Part shown: piece after piece, positions 61,167 to 64,000 of the stretch
How positions within the stretch are numbered: the first letter of the stretch is position 1
Layout: every line of letters begins with the position of its first letter
From: Conexibacter sp. CPCC 206217
GTDB lineage: Bacteria; Actinomycetota; Thermoleophilia; Solirubrobacterales; Solirubrobacteraceae
Length of the DNA: 64,000 bases
Direction: 5' to 3'
Assembly: GCF_030646165.1 (NCBI RefSeq)
Contig: NZ_JAUTDO010000003.1
Span: forward strand, 1 to 64,000
Made by a program: the position numbers and the translations under genes
The notes under the pieces: generated by a model
The model's input: the letters and a program-made list of their open reading frames with translations, nothing else
Told to the model about the DNA's origin: nothing
Database searches by the model: none

Positions 61167-62681
61167 TCAGGGCCGCCAGAAGCTGCGCGTCAGCAGCACC
61201 GCGACCGGAACGATCTCGACGCGGCCGAGCCACATCAGGCCGGTCAGGATCCCCGTCGAGAGGTTGCTGTAGCCGGCGAACGAGCCGTTCGGTCCGGCCT
61301 CGCCGAAGGCCGGGCCGACGTTGCCGATCGACGACGCCGCCGCGCCGATCGCGTCGAACGCGCTCAGCTCCGCGCCCGAGCGCTCGGCGTCGATCACGAG
61401 CCCGAGCGAGCCGAGCGCGAACGCGAACACGTACAGCAGCACGAACAGCACCGTCGACCTCAGCGCCGCCTCGTCGACGACGATCCCGTTCTTGCGCACC
61501 GGCAGGATCACGCCGCGGTGGGCGGTCTGCGCGAGGTCTCGGCGCACCATCCGGAACAGCAGCAGATGCCGCACGACCTTGATCGAGCCGCCCGTCGATC
61601 CGGCCGACGCGCCGATGAACATCAGCAGCAGCAGGATCATGGTCGCGAGCGACCCCCACTGCGTGTAGTCGGTCGTCGCGAAACCGGTCGTCGTCATGAT
61701 CGAGGTCGCCTGGAAGGTCGCCTGTCGAACGGCGTTCTCTCCGGAGGCGTCCCCGCTCGTCAGCAGCGTGACCAGCAGCAGGGCCGAGGCGACGAGCAGG
61801 AAGCCGATGTACAGCCGCACCTCCTCGTCGCGCGCGAGGTCGCCCGCGCGGCCCTTGAAGATGACGTTGAAGAGGCGCAGGAAGTTGAGCCCCGCGACGA
61901 CCATCACGACGACGAGGATCCACTGCGAGATCGGCGCGAACGCGGCGACCGACTCGCCCTGCGGCGAGAAGCCGCCGAGCGCCATCGCCGACGACGCGTG
62001 CGCGAACGCCTGCCACGGCGTCATCGCGTCGTCGAGGCCGAGCCAGCCGACGCTCGCCAGCACCAGCGTCGCGACCAGCGTCAGCCCCACGTAGAGCGAC
62101 CACAGCCGCCGCGCGGTGTCGCGGATCGTCGCGCCGAAGCGCTCGATCTCAGTCGGCCCGGCCAGCTCGGACTGCAGCAGCCGCCGCCCGCCGACGCGCA
62201 GCCGCGGCAGCACCGCGATCGCCAGCACGATGATCCCCATCCCGCCGAGCCAGTGGCTCAGCTGGCGCCACACCTGCGTCGCCTCGCCGAGCCTCTCGAC
62301 CTCCGGCACGACCGAGCCGCCGCTGGCGGTGAAGCCGGACATCGCCTCGAAGTAGGCGTCGACCGGCACGCGCAACTGCGGCTCCCCCGACAGCACGAAC
62401 GGCAGCGCCCCGAAGACCGGCACCACCAGCCACACGAGCGCGATCACGAGGAATCCCTCGCGCTGTCCGATGCGGTCGGCGCGACGCGCGTGGGTGAGCC
62501 GGTCCAGCAGCAGGCCGGTCCCGCTCGTCGCGCCGCCGGCGGCCAGCCACGGCAGCACGTTCTCACCGGCGAACAGGGCGACCGCGGCCGGCGCGAGAAA
62601 CGCCAGCCCGACCCATCTCAGCACCCCGCCGAGCAGGTCGAAGACGGCGCCGAGGTCGACGCCGAGCCGTGGGCGGCGCAT
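61167..62681 (-). CDS. trkH: potassium transporter TrkH/KtrB family
   Basis: 504 residues. Four membrane-pore-membrane repeats with selectivity-loop glycines: FTASGGSVV, MALGGFSPQG, MTTTGFATTDY and SIGNVGPAFG. GASAGSTGGSIKVVRHLLL is the usual helix between. It takes up potassium together with the TrkA/KtrA ring. The ATG abuts the trkA stop (TAG ATG), so the two are translationally coupled. Confidence 0.95.
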   Translation of the reverse strand: MRRPRLGVDLGAVFDLLGGVLRWVGLAFLAPAAVALFAGENVLPWLAAGGATSGTGLLLDRLTHARRADRIGQREGFLVIALVWLVVPVFGALPFVLSGEPQLRVPVDAYFEAMSGFTASGGSVVPEVERLGEATQVWRQLSHWLGGMGIIVLAIAVLPRLRVGGRRLLQSELAGPTEIERFGATIRDTARRLWSLYVGLTLVATLVLASVGWLGLDDAMTPWQAFAHASSAMALGGFSPQGESVAAFAPISQWILVVVMVVAGLNFLRLFNVIFKGRAGDLARDEEVRLYIGFLLVASALLLVTLLTSGDASGENAVRQATFQATSIMTTTGFATTDYTQWGSLATMILLLLMFIGASAGSTGGSIKVVRHLLLFRMVRRDLAQTAHRGVILPVRKNGIVVDEAALRSTVLFVLLYVFAFALGSLGLVIDAERSGAELSAFDAIGAAASSIGNVGPAFGEAGPNGSFAGYSNLSTGILTGLMWLGRVEIVPVAVLLTRSFWRP

Positions 62682-64000
62682 CTACAGGGCCGCCTCGACC
62701 TGCGTCGCGCGCGCTTGGTCGATCAGCACGATCACGCGGTCGCCGGCACGCAGCTCGCTGTCGCCGTGCGTGAAGAGGACGCTGCCGTCGCGCACGATCG
62801 CGCCGATCGTCGAACCGGTCCTGGGCAGCTCCCGCAGCGGGCGGCCGATCAGCTCGCTCTCCGGCCGCACGACGATGTCGAGCACGTCGAAGCGGTCGTC
62901 GTCCAGCAGCGCGATCTGCCGCGTGCGCGGGTCGTGCGCGAAGCGGATCAGCTCCTGCGCGGTCGCGGTGCGCGGGTTGATCGCGACGTCGACGCCGGCG
63001 CGCTCGAAGACGGCGGCCGAGAGCGGGTCGTCGACGACGCCGATCGTCGTGTGGACGCCGGAGACGCCGGCCGTGAGGGCTGCGTAGAGGCTCTGGGCAT
63101 CGTCGCCGAGCGCGGCGACCGCGACCTGCGCGCTGCCGACGCGCTCCTCGCGCAGCAGCTCGTGGTCGGACACGGAGGCGTGGAAGACGCGCGCGTCCGG
63201 CAGCTCGGCGGCGGCGTGGCGAGCCAGCTCGGCGTCGGGCTCGAAGATCCGCACGCGGTAGCGGTGGACCAGCAGCTTGCGCGCGATCGCGAGGCCGACG
63301 GGCGTGGCGCCGAGCACGATGACGTCCTCCACCTGCGGTTCGTGCGGCGCGAGCTGGCGGCTCCACTCCAGCGCCGCCTCGCGCGAGGCCATCACGACGA
63401 CGCGGTCGCCGATGCGCATCTGCGCGTCCCCACGCGGCAGCAGCAGCTCTCTGCCGCGCACGATCAGCGCGACGCGCGAGTCGGGCGGCAGCGGCGCCTG
63501 TGACAGCGGCACGTTCAGCAGCGCGCAGGCGTGCGCGCGCTGCTCGACGTCGAACTCGGCGACGACGACCTGGCCGTCGGCGAAGAGGTCGGCGACGCGC
63601 GCGCCGGGGACGGCGATCGCGTCGATCACGGCGCTGGCGGCCTCCAGCTCGGAGGAGACCATGAAGTCGACCTCCAGGACGCCTTCCTGCCACGCCGCCA
63701 GGTGCTCGACGTCGGTCGTGCGCACGAGCGTCCTGGTGGTCTGCGAGAGCCGCCGCACGAGCATCGCGGCGACGAGGTTGACCTCGTCCTTCGCGGTCGA
63801 GGAGATCAGCAGGTCGGCGCCTCTGACGCCGGCCTCCTCCAGCACGCGGCGGCTGGCGCCGTTGCCCTCGACGGTGCGCACGTCGAACGCGTTGGTGAGC
63901 GCGGCGAGGCGGCCTGGATCGCGGTCGACGACGGTCAGCTCGTGATCCTCGTACAGCGCATCGACGACCGTCAGCCCGACGTGTCCCGCCCCCAGCACGA
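62682..64000 (-). CDS. trkA: potassium uptake regulatory protein TrkA (N terminus cut by window edge)
   Basis: Partial: about 439 residues are visible; the first few before VLGAGHVG lie beyond position 64000. Two tandem RCK units: Rossmann NAD loop GAGHVGLTVVDAL with VDRDPGRL, then a second one with VIVLGATPVGLAIARKLL, each followed by a RCK_C segment (LIVRGRELLLPRGD and AIVRDGSVLFTHGD). It gates TrkH by nucleotide binding. Directly coupled to trkH. Confidence 0.93.
   Translation of the reverse strand, partial: VLGAGHVGLTVVDALYEDHELTVVDRDPGRLAALTNAFDVRTVEGNGASRRVLEEAGVRGADLLISSTAKDEVNLVAAMLVRRLSQTTRTLVRTTDVEHLAAWQEGVLEVDFMVSSELEAASAVIDAIAVPGARVADLFADGQVVVAEFDVEQRAHACALLNVPLSQAPLPPDSRVALIVRGRELLLPRGDAQMRIGDRVVVMASREAALEWSRQLAPHEPQVEDVIVLGATPVGLAIARKLLVHRYRVRIFEPDAELARHAAAELPDARVFHASVSDHELLREERVGSAQVAVAALGDDAQSLYAALTAGVSGVHTTIGVVDDPLSAAVFERAGVDVAINPRTATAQELIRFAHDPRTRQIALLDDDRFDVLDIVVRPESELIGRPLRELPRTGSTIGAIVRDGSVLFTHGDSELRAGDRVIVLIDQARATQVEAAL

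Overview
The window is about 73% GC and reads as a chromosomal segment of a high-GC Gram-positive bacterium. Protein styles and gene order best fit Actinomycetota, class Thermoleophilia (Solirubrobacterales, Conexibacter-like). Supporting signs are a split HisZ/short HisG pair, SepF with YggT, an FHA plus MerR pair like GarA/FtsR, an AmfC/RsiG-like protein, many GTG and a few TTG starts, and ATGA/TGATG gene overlaps. No rRNA, tRNA, CRISPR array or complete insertion sequence was seen.

Layout. 1-4.0 kb: a small gene under a LexA-like box, an isocitrate/isopropylmalate dehydrogenase-family enzyme, a zinc-ribbon protein, an MFS transporter and an HD-domain protein. 4.1-11.3 kb: murA followed by a compact his operon (hisZ-G-D-B-H-A-F). 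11.3-12.8 kb: a membrane-anchored PQQ-type propeller with an Arg/Ala tail, convergent with hisF. 12.9-18.9 kb: cca, pgeF, yggS, sepF, proC, yggT, lspA, rluD. 19-24 kb: rpsB-tsf-pyrH-frr-uppS-cdsA. 24-32 kb: a secreted propeller, dxr-rseP, fadD, a decayed RHS locus, ispG. 32-39.5 kb: hydrolase, glycosidase, proS-pgsA, an RsiG-like c-di-GMP anti-sigma candidate with FHA and MerR genes, apt. 39.5-44.7 kb: OsmC, an HTH/membrane/anti-sigma-like protein, thioesterase, pucR and ald. 44.8-52.7 kb: an accessory block (SDR, TetR, sulfatase, GH78 rhamnosidase). 52.8-64 kb: nadE, a membrane protein, WS/DGAT, a c-di-AMP riboswitch controlling an RlpA-like protein, dinB with a LexA box, a secreted protein, a DsbA-like protein, and trkH-trkA (trkA runs off the end).

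How it works together. Most of the window is housekeeping: histidine synthesis, translation, isoprenoid and phospholipid precursors, cell wall and division, potassium uptake, NAD synthesis. Several signalling layers appear: SOS (two LexA-like boxes at start codons), c-di-GMP (RsiG-like), c-di-AMP (riboswitch) and phospho-dependent FHA signalling. Many first-in-operon genes have a TANNNT element only 6-9 nt before the start codon, which suggests widespread leaderless transcription.

The least expected structure is a family of about 30-nt palindromes with a conserved internal mismatch. They occur in the hisZ 3' end (two copies), in the 5' end of hisH, and directly before apt. A larger unrelated palindrome sits in frame inside hisF.
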